This document shows positions 26,981 through 35,949 of a stretch of DNA of 64,000 nucleotides, piece by piece. The translations under genes and the position numbers were made by a program. The first letter of the stretch is position 1. Each line of letters opens with the position of its first letter. A model generated the notes under the pieces. That model saw only the letters and a program-made list of their open reading frames with translations, made no database searches and was not told the DNA's origin. Source of the DNA: Clostridia bacterium (GTDB lineage: Bacteria; Bacillota; Clostridia; Oscillospirales; Acutalibacteraceae); contig JAFYNR010000030.1 of assembly GCA_017548045.1 (NCBI GenBank), positions 124,001 to 188,000 of the forward strand, read 5' to 3'.

Positions 26981-28309
26981 TTATGGAATTTTTGTAATCC
27001 TGCTTTTCAGATATTCCTGCGTAATTCCCGAGTTTGTGCCTTTATCAGTAATATAAACACAGACAACGTTACCGTCTGATTCAAGAACGGGAAAATAAGC
27101 TTCAAACTCATCGTCTGCCCATCTTTCGGCAGAAACGTTAAGAACCGAATAAAGCTCGGTCTGCGTGCCGTCCTTACCGATTTTGCAGACAACCCAGCAA
27201 TTCTGTGAGCTGTAATCGACTATTCTTGCCGTTTCAGCCTCGCTGTCGCTGAGGTTTATCATATATCCGTCAGTAAAATTCACGGCAGTTTCAGCAACCG
27301 TAACAGGCTCGCCTGACGAATAATCCGTCCATTCGGTAAGATATATCCTGTTCACACCGTCATCGCAAATCACCCTGCCCTGAACAGGAATATCGATGAT
27401 ACCGTCGTTATTGATATCCGTACTGACAAGAGAATTATCGCGGAGTGTTTCAATGTTTGACATCGTATTCAAATCAAGAAACGGAGCGCAAAGCTGAGCC
27501 TTGGCAGCATCCCAATAAACCAGTTCCGTAATCATCTGGGTTTCACCCTTCAGCGCATCAATGTAAAATCTGAGCGGTGAATCCCCCGAAGCCTTTTCGG
27601 TTTTAACGGAAACGTAGCTGCTGATATTCGGGTCAACCTTTGCTTCACCCATTATAACCACACTGTTACCCGAAAGTCTTACAGCCCTTGCAACTCTCTG
27701 AACAACACCGGAAGAAGAGGTCTGATTAATGTAGAATATTTCATCTCTGGAGTCGCCGTCTATATCTGCAAGCTCACAAACGGAGCAGGTTTCATTTGAA
27801 AGTTCTTTATATTTGTCAAGACCGTACGAGGTTCTGTAAACCGACATAATGTTACTTGACGAAACACCGGATACCCGCCATATAACAATAAGCTCACTGT
27901 TACCGTCACCATCCATATCGCTTATCATTACCTTTTCAACCTCATTGCCGTATCCGTTAAGGTCGGAGCGTGAAACCCATTCACCGTCAACAACGTTGAA
28001 GTAATGCAGCTTTGCAACAGAGCTTTCAATTTCATCCTTGTAGAATATCAGCGCTTCGTTTTCATTATCTCCGTCAAGGTCTTTGATAGTTATTGCTGAC
28101 GTGTACTCTCCGCTTCGGGGACTGCAAAAAACAGCATTCTTGCTTACCTTCTCACGGAATGCATCAACCAGTGATTCATATTCCTCGTGATAAAGCGGAG
28201 GAGAAAGGAGTGTATCAACTGGCTTGATAAAATCTGATGACTTACAGGAGGAAAGCAAAACAAGAAAACATAATACCGATATTGAAACAGAAAAAAGGCT
28301 TCTTTTCAC
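26981..28309 (-). CDS. Lipoprotein with FG-GAP/EF-hand-like repeats, operon partner of the two-component system
   Basis: 442 residues, GTG start with GGGGGAG 8 bases upstream. A lipoprotein signal ends at LSSC (Cys about 22), so the protein should be tethered outside the membrane. Several acidic loops of the form DxDGDxxxE (DLDGDNENE, DMDGDGNSE, DIDGDSRDE, DINNDGIID) recur about every 45-60 residues. They resemble calcium-binding loops of FG-GAP/VCBS beta-propellers. It is the first gene after a good promoter and ends 11 bases before the regulator, so it may feed the sensor kinase. That link is inference; the family is otherwise unknown to me. Confidence 0.85.
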   Translation of the reverse strand: MKRSLFSVSISVLCFLVLLSSCKSSDFIKPVDTLLSPPLYHEEYESLVDAFREKVSKNAVFCSPRSGEYTSAITIKDLDGDNENEALIFYKDEIESSVAKLHYFNVVDGEWVSRSDLNGYGNEVEKVMISDMDGDGNSELIVIWRVSGVSSSNIMSVYRTSYGLDKYKELSNETCSVCELADIDGDSRDEIFYINQTSSSGVVQRVARAVRLSGNSVVIMGEAKVDPNISSYVSVKTEKASGDSPLRFYIDALKGETQMITELVYWDAAKAQLCAPFLDLNTMSNIETLRDNSLVSTDINNDGIIDIPVQGRVICDDGVNRIYLTEWTDYSSGEPVTVAETAVNFTDGYMINLSDSEAETARIVDYSSQNCWVVCKIGKDGTQTELYSVLNVSAERWADDEFEAYFPVLESDGNVVCVYITDKGTNSGITQEYLKSRITKIP

Positions 28310-28343
28310 TTGTGCTACTCCCCCTTATAAAGTATTTCATGTT

Positions 28344-28373
28344 ATTATAGCATAGTGTTTCTGTATAAATCAA
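28344..28373 (-). promoter_or_regulatory. Sigma-A promoter of the lipoprotein/two-component run
   Basis: Minus strand TTGATT (28368-28373), 18-bp spacer, TATAAT (28344-28349), about 35 bases ahead of the lipoprotein GTG. The flanking DNA is very AT-rich. It follows the cdaR terminator and may drive much of the long run down to rsgA. Confidence 0.6.
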
Positions 28374-28403
28374 TAATTATTTATTAATAATTTTATATAA
28401 TTA

Positions 28404-28443
28404 TAAAAAATAAGCCTGCGCAGACAGACTGCACAGACTTATT
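28404..28443 (-). terminator. Terminator after cdaA-cdaR
   Basis: A 15-bp stem (28409-28423 with 28429-28443, two G-T pairs) with a 5-base loop is followed on the minus strand by a run of six to seven T. It starts eight bases past the cdaR stop. Confidence 0.85.
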
Positions 28444-28450
28444 ATTCTTT

Positions 28451-29716
28451 TTATGAAATTGAAACCGTTGCCGTATACTCTCCGTATGACCAGCAATCAT
28501 CATCCTTTATCATAACGGGAACGGTTACGTTGCCCCTTGTTTCAGGAGAAACGCCGCTTAAATCAGCAGTAACCGTTACGATGTCTGTATTCATTGCTTC
28601 AAGAGATTCAATCGGTCCGATAACCGTCATCTCTGTGAAATCAAGCTTTACAAGCTCTGCCGAAGCCCCCGACGGTTCATTTACAAAGCTTATATTTTCA
28701 GGCGCACCGATTTTTGCCGATGCCATTCCGTGAACGTTTACCGTAACTTTGAATTCTTCAATCTCATTTACGAAAACGCACCCTGTAACTTCAGATGCGG
28801 GAATGGTAAAAATGTTAAGACCTTCCTTTATTTCGGAATAATCTATTGTTGCAATTTCAAATTCGGTAAGACCCTCAAGCTTCTGCACGGGAATACCGAT
28901 TTCTGCCGATGAGGGAGAAACGGAAACCGTAAACGGATAATTGTCTACGTAATCGGAGGGTTTGTTGCTGAAGCCGCACACAAGAGGCAAATCAACAATT
29001 TTATATACCGGCAACGTAATACGTATTGTCCCGTTATTTCTGCTGAACGTAATGTTACGGAGAACCTCATTTGCTTCCGTAATTGCAACAAGCTCAGCAT
29101 CAACCGTTTCGTTTTGCTTAAGGCCGCCCTTCACCTTGGATCTGGCAACAATACCTGTTATTTTGTTAACCTCGGTTTCTGGACCGGTTACACGCACCGT
29201 ATCCGACTCGGGGAAAATATAATCGCCTATATGATAGCCTTCCGCAACCGCTTCACCATCAAATTCCAATTCGGGAGTAACGACAAATTCCTTGTCGCCC
29301 GGATAATCAAAATAAACCAAAACTTCGTCGGCAGAGTATCTGACAACGTCATAAACAGGGTTAGTATTTTTTGAACCGATTTCCAGCTTCAGCGTTGAGT
29401 TACCCGCTGAATTTACATAGCTTGTGTTGGCTTTTACCACAATGTCGTCAATCATATCCGAAGATTCAACAATATACTTTTTGCCCTTTACCGTTACGTC
29501 AACAGTAAAATTCTTTTCACCGAAAGGCTTCAGACCGAGATTTTCTTCAACAGATGCATAATCAATCTGAACCGGAACATTTCTGATGGTGTTTTCAACT
29601 TCAACGCCCAGTTCAACAACCACAACAAGCCAGAAGATAACCGCAATCAGAACGGAAAAAACAAGCAAAAATCTGTTGTTGTAGAATAAATCGCTTATCT
29701 TGTATTTCTTTTTCAT
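28451..29716 (-). CDS. cdaR: YbbR-domain regulator of diadenylate cyclase
   Basis: 421 residues. One N-terminal membrane span (LLVFSVLIAVIFWLVVV) is followed by about four YbbR repeats of roughly 80 residues each, predicted outside the cell. CdaR binds the membrane part of CdaA and modulates c-di-AMP synthesis. The ATG overlaps the cdaA stop (ATGA). The usual third gene of the operon, glmM, is absent: a terminator follows directly. Confidence 0.93.
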   Translation of the reverse strand: MKKKYKISDLFYNNRFLLVFSVLIAVIFWLVVVVELGVEVENTIRNVPVQIDYASVEENLGLKPFGEKNFTVDVTVKGKKYIVESSDMIDDIVVKANTSYVNSAGNSTLKLEIGSKNTNPVYDVVRYSADEVLVYFDYPGDKEFVVTPELEFDGEAVAEGYHIGDYIFPESDTVRVTGPETEVNKITGIVARSKVKGGLKQNETVDAELVAITEANEVLRNITFSRNNGTIRITLPVYKIVDLPLVCGFSNKPSDYVDNYPFTVSVSPSSAEIGIPVQKLEGLTEFEIATIDYSEIKEGLNIFTIPASEVTGCVFVNEIEEFKVTVNVHGMASAKIGAPENISFVNEPSGASAELVKLDFTEMTVIGPIESLEAMNTDIVTVTADLSGVSPETRGNVTVPVMIKDDDCWSYGEYTATVSIS

Positions 29717-30594
29717 TTCTTTTTACCCTTAAACAGTTTAGTGAATATCCCGCTGTCACCCGAAGTCTTATCGGCATCAACGTCATCAAGAATGTAATCA
29801 ATAAGTTCTTCTCGAAGCTCGGCTTCCGTAAGATTTCTGATAAGCTCGCCTTCAACCGCAACGGAAATTGTTCCCGTTTCTTCAGACGTAACAATAACCA
29901 TTGCATCACTCTGCTCGCTCATGCCCAGCGCCGCTCTGTGCCTTGTACCCAAATCACTTGAAAGCTCGCTGTTTTTTGAAAGCGGAAGAACACAGCCTGC
30001 ACAAAGCAATCTGCCGTCACGGACTATTGCCGCACCGTCGTGAAGCGGTGAATTGGGGAAGAAAATATTACCCACCAGCTCGTGTGTAATTTTAGCATCA
30101 ATTTCTTTTCCTGTTTCAATTACATCACCGAGAAGAAGCTCCTTTTCCATAACGATGAGCGAACCCGTTTTGCTGTCACTCATACGCTGAACAGCCTTGG
30201 ATATTTCAATAATAGCCTCATTGACAACCTTATATTTTTCGGAGCTTCCTCCTTTAAGGAAATGACCGAGACTGGAAAGCTTGCTTGTTCCCACCTTTTC
30301 AAGCACGTGCCTGATTTCCTGACGGAAAAGAATAACAAGAATGATGAATATATTCTTGAATATGAACTCAAAGATGTATGAGCTCGCTTCCATATTGAGT
30401 GCATTGATAACAAAATAGCCCACACCAAGCAAAAGCAAACCCTTGACAAGCTGAAAAGCTCTTGTATCTCGGATAAGTTTTATTCCGTTATAGATTATAA
30501 ACGCAACAAGGCAGATATCAAGAATATCCGTAACCCTGAAGTTGATTGACGGAATTTTCGAGAAAAAATCCGCTGTATTTTCAAAAAAGGACAT
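29713..30594 (-). CDS. cdaA: Diadenylate cyclase CdaA (DisA_N domain)
   Basis: 293 residues: three membrane spans within the first 85 residues, a short coiled linker, then the DAC domain with the catalytic DGA motif (LHDGAAIV, about 186) and RHRAALG (about 216). It condenses two ATP to cyclic di-AMP, a second messenger for potassium, osmotic and cell-wall control. The extended acidic C-terminal tail (DDVDADKTSGDSG) ends in a basic patch. It has its own promoter just upstream. Confidence 0.96.
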   Translation of the reverse strand: MSFFENTADFFSKIPSINFRVTDILDICLVAFIIYNGIKLIRDTRAFQLVKGLLLLGVGYFVINALNMEASSYIFEFIFKNIFIILVILFRQEIRHVLEKVGTSKLSSLGHFLKGGSSEKYKVVNEAIIEISKAVQRMSDSKTGSLIVMEKELLLGDVIETGKEIDAKITHELVGNIFFPNSPLHDGAAIVRDGRLLCAGCVLPLSKNSELSSDLGTRHRAALGMSEQSDAMVIVTSEETGTISVAVEGELIRNLTEAELREELIDYILDDVDADKTSGDSGIFTKLFKGKKK

Positions 30595-30625
30595 ACCTCT
30601 ACCAACCCTTCATATGTATGAATCT

Positions 30626-30654
30626 ATGATATCACATCAGATTGCAGGTTGCAA
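30626..30654 (-). promoter_or_regulatory. Promoter of cdaA-cdaR
   Basis: Minus strand TTGCAA (30649-30654), 17-bp spacer, TATCAT (30626-30631), 31 bases before the cdaA ATG. No separate terminator for ispF is visible in this 86-base gap, so read-through from upstream is also possible. Confidence 0.5.
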
Positions 30655-30680
30655 ACAATATTTTTATTCTTTACAAAAAA

Positions 30681-31160
30681 TTAATTTTCTTTGCTGATAA
30701 TGCACACTGCGTGAGCGGAAATCCCCTCTCCGCTTCCCGTAAATCCAAGGCCCTCCTCGGTTGTGGCTTTAACGCTTATAAAACCTGCATCAACACCGCA
30801 GGCAGATGCTATATTCGCTCTCATCTCATCAATATACGGACGCATTTTCGGCTTCTGTGCAATAAGGGTTGCATCTATATTTACAACAGAATAGCCTTTA
30901 CTTTCAAGCAAAGAAACAACCTCGCGGAGCAGCACAAGACTGTCTGCATCCTTGAATTTCGGGTCGTTATCCGGAAAAATGCAGCCAATATCGCCAAGCG
31001 CGGCGGCACCCATAAGCGAATCGCCTATTGCATGAAGAAGCACATCAGCATCAGAATGGCCGAGCAGACCCTTTTCATAAGGAATATCGACACCGCCGAC
31101 AATCAATTTTCTGCCTTCAACAAGTTTGTGAACATCGTATCCGTGACCTATTCTGAACAT
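30681..31160 (-). CDS. ispF: 2-C-methyl-D-erythritol 2,4-cyclodiphosphate synthase
   Basis: 159 residues starting [13 protein letters not shown], with zinc ligands Asp/His in GYDVH and the conserved [11 protein letters not shown] and DIGCIFPD motifs. It forms the cyclic diphosphate in the non-mevalonate isoprenoid pathway, which supplies undecaprenyl carriers. Its start lies inside the end of the RNase M5-like gene. ispD, which often neighbours ispF, is not in this window. Confidence 0.96.
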   Translation of the reverse strand: MFRIGHGYDVHKLVEGRKLIVGGVDIPYEKGLLGHSDADVLLHAIGDSLMGAAALGDIGCIFPDNDPKFKDADSLVLLREVVSLLESKGYSVVNIDATLIAQKPKMRPYIDEMRANIASACGVDAGFISVKATTEEGLGFTGSGEGISAHAVCIISKEN

Positions 31161-31756
31161 TCCGACATCTCCTTTTCTATCTCTTTCACATCGTCAAGAA
31201 AACGCTCGTAGGTTGTTATACAGTTAAGCACCTTCACAAGCGAATTTGACGAAAGACGCTCGGGAAAAGAATAATATCTGAGCAGTGCCGATCTTTTCTT
31301 CGAGCTGTCTTCACATCCCGTAAAGCCGAGCTCATACAAATCAGTTTTTGTAATCGGTCTCTGCGGCTCCGGTGCGGTTTCGCAAAGCACGCCTGCGTTT
31401 GAAAGCGATTGCATTATTATCTCTTCCGAAACACCTTCAACGCCTATTTTACCCTCTTTTGAAGGTTCGGTTTTGCGGCTTTCTTTACCGAAAATATCGG
31501 GTATATAAGCGTGAATAATATTTTTCTGATCGACGGTAGAGCCGATAAAAGAACGGATTTTAAACCCTGCGGAATCACTGTCCGTAAGCACAAGAATACC
31601 TCTTTTTTCCGCAAGCTTTCTGATAAGTAACTGCAGCTCCTTATCTTTGAAAATTCCGAAGCCGTCAGTCTGAATTATGGGGGCGTCAATTATTGAAGAA
31701 AGCTTTATTTTGTCATACTTGCCTTCAACGATAACTGCCTGTTTTATTTTTATCAT
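31148..31756 (-). CDS. RNase M5-like TOPRIM protein
   Basis: 202 residues. The TOPRIM domain is at the N-terminus: VIVEGKYDK supplies the catalytic Glu and LTDSDSAGF the DxD pair. A C-terminal domain of the DUF4093 type found with M5-family proteins follows. RNase M5 matures 5S rRNA on ribosomes. In Bacillus rnmV lies elsewhere (next to ksgA), so the assignment rests on domains and the precise substrate is uncertain. It follows holA by three bases. Confidence 0.85.
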   Translation of the reverse strand: MIKIKQAVIVEGKYDKIKLSSIIDAPIIQTDGFGIFKDKELQLLIRKLAEKRGILVLTDSDSAGFKIRSFIGSTVDQKNIIHAYIPDIFGKESRKTEPSKEGKIGVEGVSEEIIMQSLSNAGVLCETAPEPQRPITKTDLYELGFTGCEDSSKKRSALLRYYSFPERLSSNSLVKVLNCITTYERFLDDVKEIEKEMSECSE

Positions 31757-31759
31757 GGT

Positions 31760-32785
31760 TTATCTACCCACCCTTGCAAGCTTAACAACCGTCTGTTCAA
31801 GCACAAGGCGCTTGTTGAGCGCTGAGCTTTTCAACGTTGTATCCGCTTCAAGCAGTATTTCTATACATTCCCCTACGTCATCAAACGAAAGGGATGAACC
31901 GCTTCTCGCAGCATTGGTAAGTCTGAATTCCTTGCCTGCATAAGCATAATATTTGGCGATATCCTCTGCTCTACCGCCCGATTTAACAGCGGCCTTTGCT
32001 CTGTAAATATCCGAATACTGTGCTATAAGCGCACCGAGAATCTGAAATTCATCTTCACGCTGTTCAAAAAGCACCGAAAGCTTTCTGAACGCACTGTCAA
32101 ATCTGCCTGCGGTAAGGTCTTTTATCATATCAAATACCCTTGCATCAAGGCTTTTGATACACACGGCATCAACGTCGCTTTTCTGAATTTCCTCACCCTG
32201 CGCATATGCACAGACCTTTTCTGTTTCATTAAGCAGCGTATTAAGATCACTGCCGACACAAGTAATGAGATAAGACGCAACACCCTTCGCAAAAGGCTTA
32301 CCCCGACGTTTCACACCGCCCTCAAGCATTTTCGTAAGTTCAAGGGAAGTTTTTTTATCAAGCTTTACGGCATAGCCGTACTTTTCAAAAAGCTTTACCG
32401 CTTTAGTCCATTTTGCACCTTTGGGCTCATAAGCGATAACCGAAAATACAAGTGCACAGTCATCGGGATTTTCTCTGATTACTCTTTCAAGCTGTTCAAA
32501 TCCGTCATCATCAAGTGTATCAAGAGGAAAATCCTTGACGAGAACACACTTTGTTTCTGCCATCATAGGCACAGCCTCTGCACTTTCATAAACTTCCGAA
32601 AGAGTGCAGTCTTTACCGTCAAACGTATGAAAATTAAAGTCTTCAAAAGACGGGTCAACCGTTTTGGAAACTATCTTGTCAACATATGTTTTTTTGAGAT
32701 AAGCTTCTTCGCCGTAAATGAGATAAACACCCACAGGATTTTCTTTAAGCTTATCCTTGAGAGCAGATTCGTTAAGACCGGGCAT
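31760..32785 (-). CDS. holA: DNA polymerase III delta subunit
   Basis: Start taken at the second ATG (32785, MPGLNESALKDKL), 6 bases after AAAGG; 341 residues. It shows the delta layout: N-terminal AAA-like domain (GVYLIYGEEAYLKKTYVDKI, no functional Walker A) and a C-terminal collar helical domain (ILGALIAQYSDIYRAK). Delta opens the sliding clamp as part of the clamp loader. comEC just upstream and holA next is a conserved order in Firmicutes. Confidence 0.92.
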   Translation of the reverse strand: MPGLNESALKDKLKENPVGVYLIYGEEAYLKKTYVDKIVSKTVDPSFEDFNFHTFDGKDCTLSEVYESAEAVPMMAETKCVLVKDFPLDTLDDDGFEQLERVIRENPDDCALVFSVIAYEPKGAKWTKAVKLFEKYGYAVKLDKKTSLELTKMLEGGVKRRGKPFAKGVASYLITCVGSDLNTLLNETEKVCAYAQGEEIQKSDVDAVCIKSLDARVFDMIKDLTAGRFDSAFRKLSVLFEQREDEFQILGALIAQYSDIYRAKAAVKSGGRAEDIAKYYAYAGKEFRLTNAARSGSSLSFDDVGECIEILLEADTTLKSSALNKRLVLEQTVVKLARVGR

Positions 32786-32804
32786 AAGCATCCTTTCCGG
32801 GAAA

Positions 32805-35024
32805 TTACTCCCTTTCCGCTTTCAGCGCACCTTTATCGGCGTAAAGAACTATGTTTCCTTCTCCGCCGGTTATATAAACTGTTTTACCTGATTCCGCATA
32901 ACGCTCCGCAGCCATCCCGCCTCTTTTTTCTTCGGCATTCAATATGCAAAGAGCATTGCGGTCAAGCATTGACTCACGGGGAATATTTCCTCTGAAAACA
33001 ACAGCATCAGGCCGGAATTCACCGTTATCAACAATGCTGAAATCAAAATTCGGATCAAAGCAAACAGCCAAATTAATATCATCCGATTTAACAGTAACGC
33101 AATAATTATTATTGTAATTATATGCTTTTACCGAAATATTTTCGGTAGCATACTCTTTCTCAAAACCGTACAGTTCGCATCCGTAAGTCAGCAGAGACAA
33201 GCCTTCGGGCATCTTATTACAATAAACGGCTTCAGGTCTGCAATACGAAAAGACATCAAGAAGATAAGAACTGTCGGTATCATCATCCGTTGGAAAAAAC
33301 ACCGCATCAAGTCCTCCTTTGCTCGCAAGAAGAACGTTGTTTATATTGTAAGCGCCGAGAATATCATCGCCGCCTCCACCGATGAGTATGTTTTCACCTT
33401 TCGTGCTGACAAGCACCGATGTGCCGTTTCCGCAATCAACAACCGTAATCTCAGTCTGTGCCGACTCGTTGATTGAGAAAGTAATCATACAGATGCAGAA
33501 CATTACGGCACAAACTGCCGCAGCAACGGAATAAACAGGTTTACGGAATACGGACACAAATACCGCCGCTATGCAAAACATAAAAATTCCGCAGAAAATA
33601 AGCATAATTTTCTCGGAGCTTATTTTGAAAGTGAGCAAATCAAAACCGGCAAGCCGCGATGAAAATTCAATCAGAACAGAGCAAAGAAGCTTTGCCGCCG
33701 ATAGCGGTAAATTGACAAAATCGGGCACAGCATACCCTAATACCGCACCCAACGCACTGACAGGGATACACCATCCGGCAACAGGCACGGCAATAAGATT
33801 TGCACCGAAGCTAAGAAAATTGAAGCCTCCGTTAATACCGAGTGCGACGGGCATGGTGAATGCGGTTGCAGATACGGTAACCATAAGAGGGAAAGACACT
33901 TTTCTTACGGCTGTGCATATTTTCTTGCTCTTTATTTTTTCGGTTATTCTGCTTAAATCCGGCTCAATCAACAGAGAATAGAGTATTATACCCATTGTTG
34001 CAAGTGCCGAAAGCTGAAGGGACACCGAGCCTGCCGAAAACGGTCTGCAAACCGTGAGCACAGACAGTGCAATACCAAGCGAATTCAGTGAATCACTCTG
34101 ACGCAGAACTATATTCCCGACAAGGAAAACCGTCATCATAACGCCTGCACGTACAACAGAATAAGTGAACCCTGCAACGAACATAAACAATAACACACCT
34201 GCAAGTGCAACCATATTTGCCACTCTGTAATTGAGACGGGTTTTCTTAAGAAGAAGCAGAATAAGCGTTGACCACAGTGACAGATGATATCCCGACACGC
34301 AGATAACATGCGATATTCCGATGCTTCTGAAATCGGAACAGATATCGTCGGGAAGACCGCTCTTATCACCTATCAGAAGCGCAACCGCCAGAGCACCCTT
34401 CTCGTCGGGCATAACGCTGTAAACCGCACTTTTTATCCCTTCACGCAGGTCAAGAATCTTTTTGGCAAAGGGCTTTTGCGATTCATCAATATTACGAATT
34501 GTATATTCATTGATTGAGGGATATGCGCCAAGAAAAATGCCCTCGGATTTATATGACTGAAGCAAATCCTCACTTGAGGTTCCCAAAGCAAAAATGCTGA
34601 ACTTCCCTTCAACAATATCATAAGGTTCAACCTCAAGAGGAGATGAAAAAACAAGCCTCAATTTCATTTTCGCATCGGTGCCGTCAACCGAAAGCGTTTC
34701 AGCCTCGTAATAGCAATTACCGTATCTTATTTCGGGTAATGAAGTAATCTGCGCCTCTATCCGGCAATCCGTTCTGCCGTCATATTCCATTGCAGGATTA
34801 TACACAAACAAGGTTTCACTTACAAGCAATATGCAAGCGACGGCGGCAGACGCAAATAACGTGGGTAACAAGCGGCTTTTTCTGATATTATTAATAAACA
34901 GTGATACAATCAGAGCGGCGGCAAATACAATAAACGCAGTTACCGTCACTCCGATTTCAAATTCCAAAAGCAGTGCCGTCACAAAAAATAAGGTAAATCC
35001 TATAACGACAAAAGGTCTTGACAT
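32805..35024 (-). CDS. comEC: ComEC/Rec2 DNA-uptake channel protein
   Basis: 739 residues. N-terminal spans and an OB-like DUF4131 region (about 1-190) precede the Competence domain of many spans (about 215-480, VICVSGYHLSLWSTL signature). A C-terminal beta-lactamase-like region starts at TVVDCGNGTSVLV. ComEC carries single-stranded DNA across the membrane in natural transformation. The C-terminal domain keeps the first strand motif but I see no HxHxDH metal motif, so any nuclease role is probably lost. No other com genes are in the window. Confidence 0.9.
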   Translation of the reverse strand: MSRPFVVIGFTLFFVTALLLEFEIGVTVTAFIVFAAALIVSLFINNIRKSRLLPTLFASAAVACILLVSETLFVYNPAMEYDGRTDCRIEAQITSLPEIRYGNCYYEAETLSVDGTDAKMKLRLVFSSPLEVEPYDIVEGKFSIFALGTSSEDLLQSYKSEGIFLGAYPSINEYTIRNIDESQKPFAKKILDLREGIKSAVYSVMPDEKGALAVALLIGDKSGLPDDICSDFRSIGISHVICVSGYHLSLWSTLILLLLKKTRLNYRVANMVALAGVLLFMFVAGFTYSVVRAGVMMTVFLVGNIVLRQSDSLNSLGIALSVLTVCRPFSAGSVSLQLSALATMGIILYSLLIEPDLSRITEKIKSKKICTAVRKVSFPLMVTVSATAFTMPVALGINGGFNFLSFGANLIAVPVAGWCIPVSALGAVLGYAVPDFVNLPLSAAKLLCSVLIEFSSRLAGFDLLTFKISSEKIMLIFCGIFMFCIAAVFVSVFRKPVYSVAAAVCAVMFCICMITFSINESAQTEITVVDCGNGTSVLVSTKGENILIGGGGDDILGAYNINNVLLASKGGLDAVFFPTDDDTDSSYLLDVFSYCRPEAVYCNKMPEGLSLLTYGCELYGFEKEYATENISVKAYNYNNNYCVTVKSDDINLAVCFDPNFDFSIVDNGEFRPDAVVFRGNIPRESMLDRNALCILNAEEKRGGMAAERYAESGKTVYITGGEGNIVLYADKGALKAERE

Positions 35025-35040
35025 TTATCCAATCACCTTT

Positions 35041-35580
35041 TTATTTTTCAATGAGAGGAATAACACCGAGAAAAACTATATCATCTCTTTCGGCGGCATC
35101 GCCCTCTGCAAGCACGGCGGCTTTTGCAACAACGTCGGCATCAAACCTTGCACAAAGTTCTTCAACCGCCTTGAGTGATTCTCCCGTGCTGATAACGTCG
35201 TCAAGAATAACCACACGCTTGCCTCTTATCTGTTCACCCTCAACACCGTCAAGAATAAGGGTCTGTTCCGATGCCGTTGTGATTGAACGGACATTAACGG
35301 TTACGGGGTCTTTCATATAAAGCTTTGCCTTTTTACGAACAACAAAATATTTTTTGCCGCTCTGCCTTGCCATCTCATACGCAAGAGGAATGCTTTTTGC
35401 TTCGGGAGTTACGATATAATCAAACTCCGGAAGTTTTTCAAGAAGTTTTTCAGCTGAATGAACGGTAATTTCTACGTCACCGAAAAGAATAAAGGCGGCA
35501 ATATCAAGCTTATCGCTTATAGGGCATCTGAGCAAATCGCGCTCCATACCCGCAATATCAACTCTGTAATATTCAGACAT
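35041..35580 (-). CDS. Purine-type phosphoribosyltransferase
   Basis: Start at the ATG at 35580, 5 bases after GGAGGG; 179 residues. The PRPP-binding motif is VVILDDVISTGES, preceded by IVTPEAKSIPLAYEMA and by KKYFVVRKK, resembling adenine phosphoribosyltransferases. It would transfer phosphoribose from PRPP to a purine base for salvage. Sequence is divergent from typical Apt, so the base specificity is not certain. It lies 14 bases after the HIT gene, another purine-nucleotide-binding protein. Confidence 0.82.
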   Translation of the reverse strand: MSEYYRVDIAGMERDLLRCPISDKLDIAAFILFGDVEITVHSAEKLLEKLPEFDYIVTPEAKSIPLAYEMARQSGKKYFVVRKKAKLYMKDPVTVNVRSITTASEQTLILDGVEGEQIRGKRVVILDDVISTGESLKAVEELCARFDADVVAKAAVLAEGDAAERDDIVFLGVIPLIEK

Positions 35581-35594
35581 ACCTCTACCCTCCA

Positions 35595-35930
35595 TTAACC
35601 TGCAGGCCAACCGAAATCACGGCCGCTCATAAGATGAAAATGGATGTGCTTAACTGTCTGGCCGGCACTGTCACCGCAATTATTTACGATTCTGAAGCCG
35701 TCAAGGCTCATATCTTTTGCAATCTTTGCCGCAACCTCAAAAACGTGGGCAATAAGGCTACTGTTTGAACCGTCAATCTCTGCTGCTGATTTGATGTGCT
35801 CCTTGGGAATTATAAGAATATGCACGGGCGCCTGAGGCTCAATATCGTTGAATGCAATAACCTTATCGTCCTCATAAACCTTTGTTGTAGGAATTTCTCC
35901 GCTTATTATTTTACAGAAAATGCAATCCAT
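35595..35930 (-). CDS. HIT family nucleotide hydrolase
   Basis: Start at the ATG at 35930 (MDCIFCKIISGE), with GAGGGAG 8 bases upstream; 111 residues. The histidine triad is HIHFHLMSG near the C-terminus, and the N-terminal CIFC is typical of bacterial HinT (PKCI) proteins. HinT enzymes cleave adenosine phosphoramidates and aminoacyl-AMP. It follows alaS by 19 bases; removing aminoacyl-AMP by-products would suit that position, but that is inference. Confidence 0.95.
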   Translation of the reverse strand: MDCIFCKIISGEIPTTKVYEDDKVIAFNDIEPQAPVHILIIPKEHIKSAAEIDGSNSSLIAHVFEVAAKIAKDMSLDGFRIVNNCGDSAGQTVKHIHFHLMSGRDFGWPAG

Positions 35931-35949
35931 ATTAAACACTCCCTCAGCT

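Noticed and set aside
28374..28404. AT-rich block as a replication origin
   Set aside because: No DnaA boxes, no dnaA/dnaN/gyr neighbours; it is a short promoter/terminator spacer.
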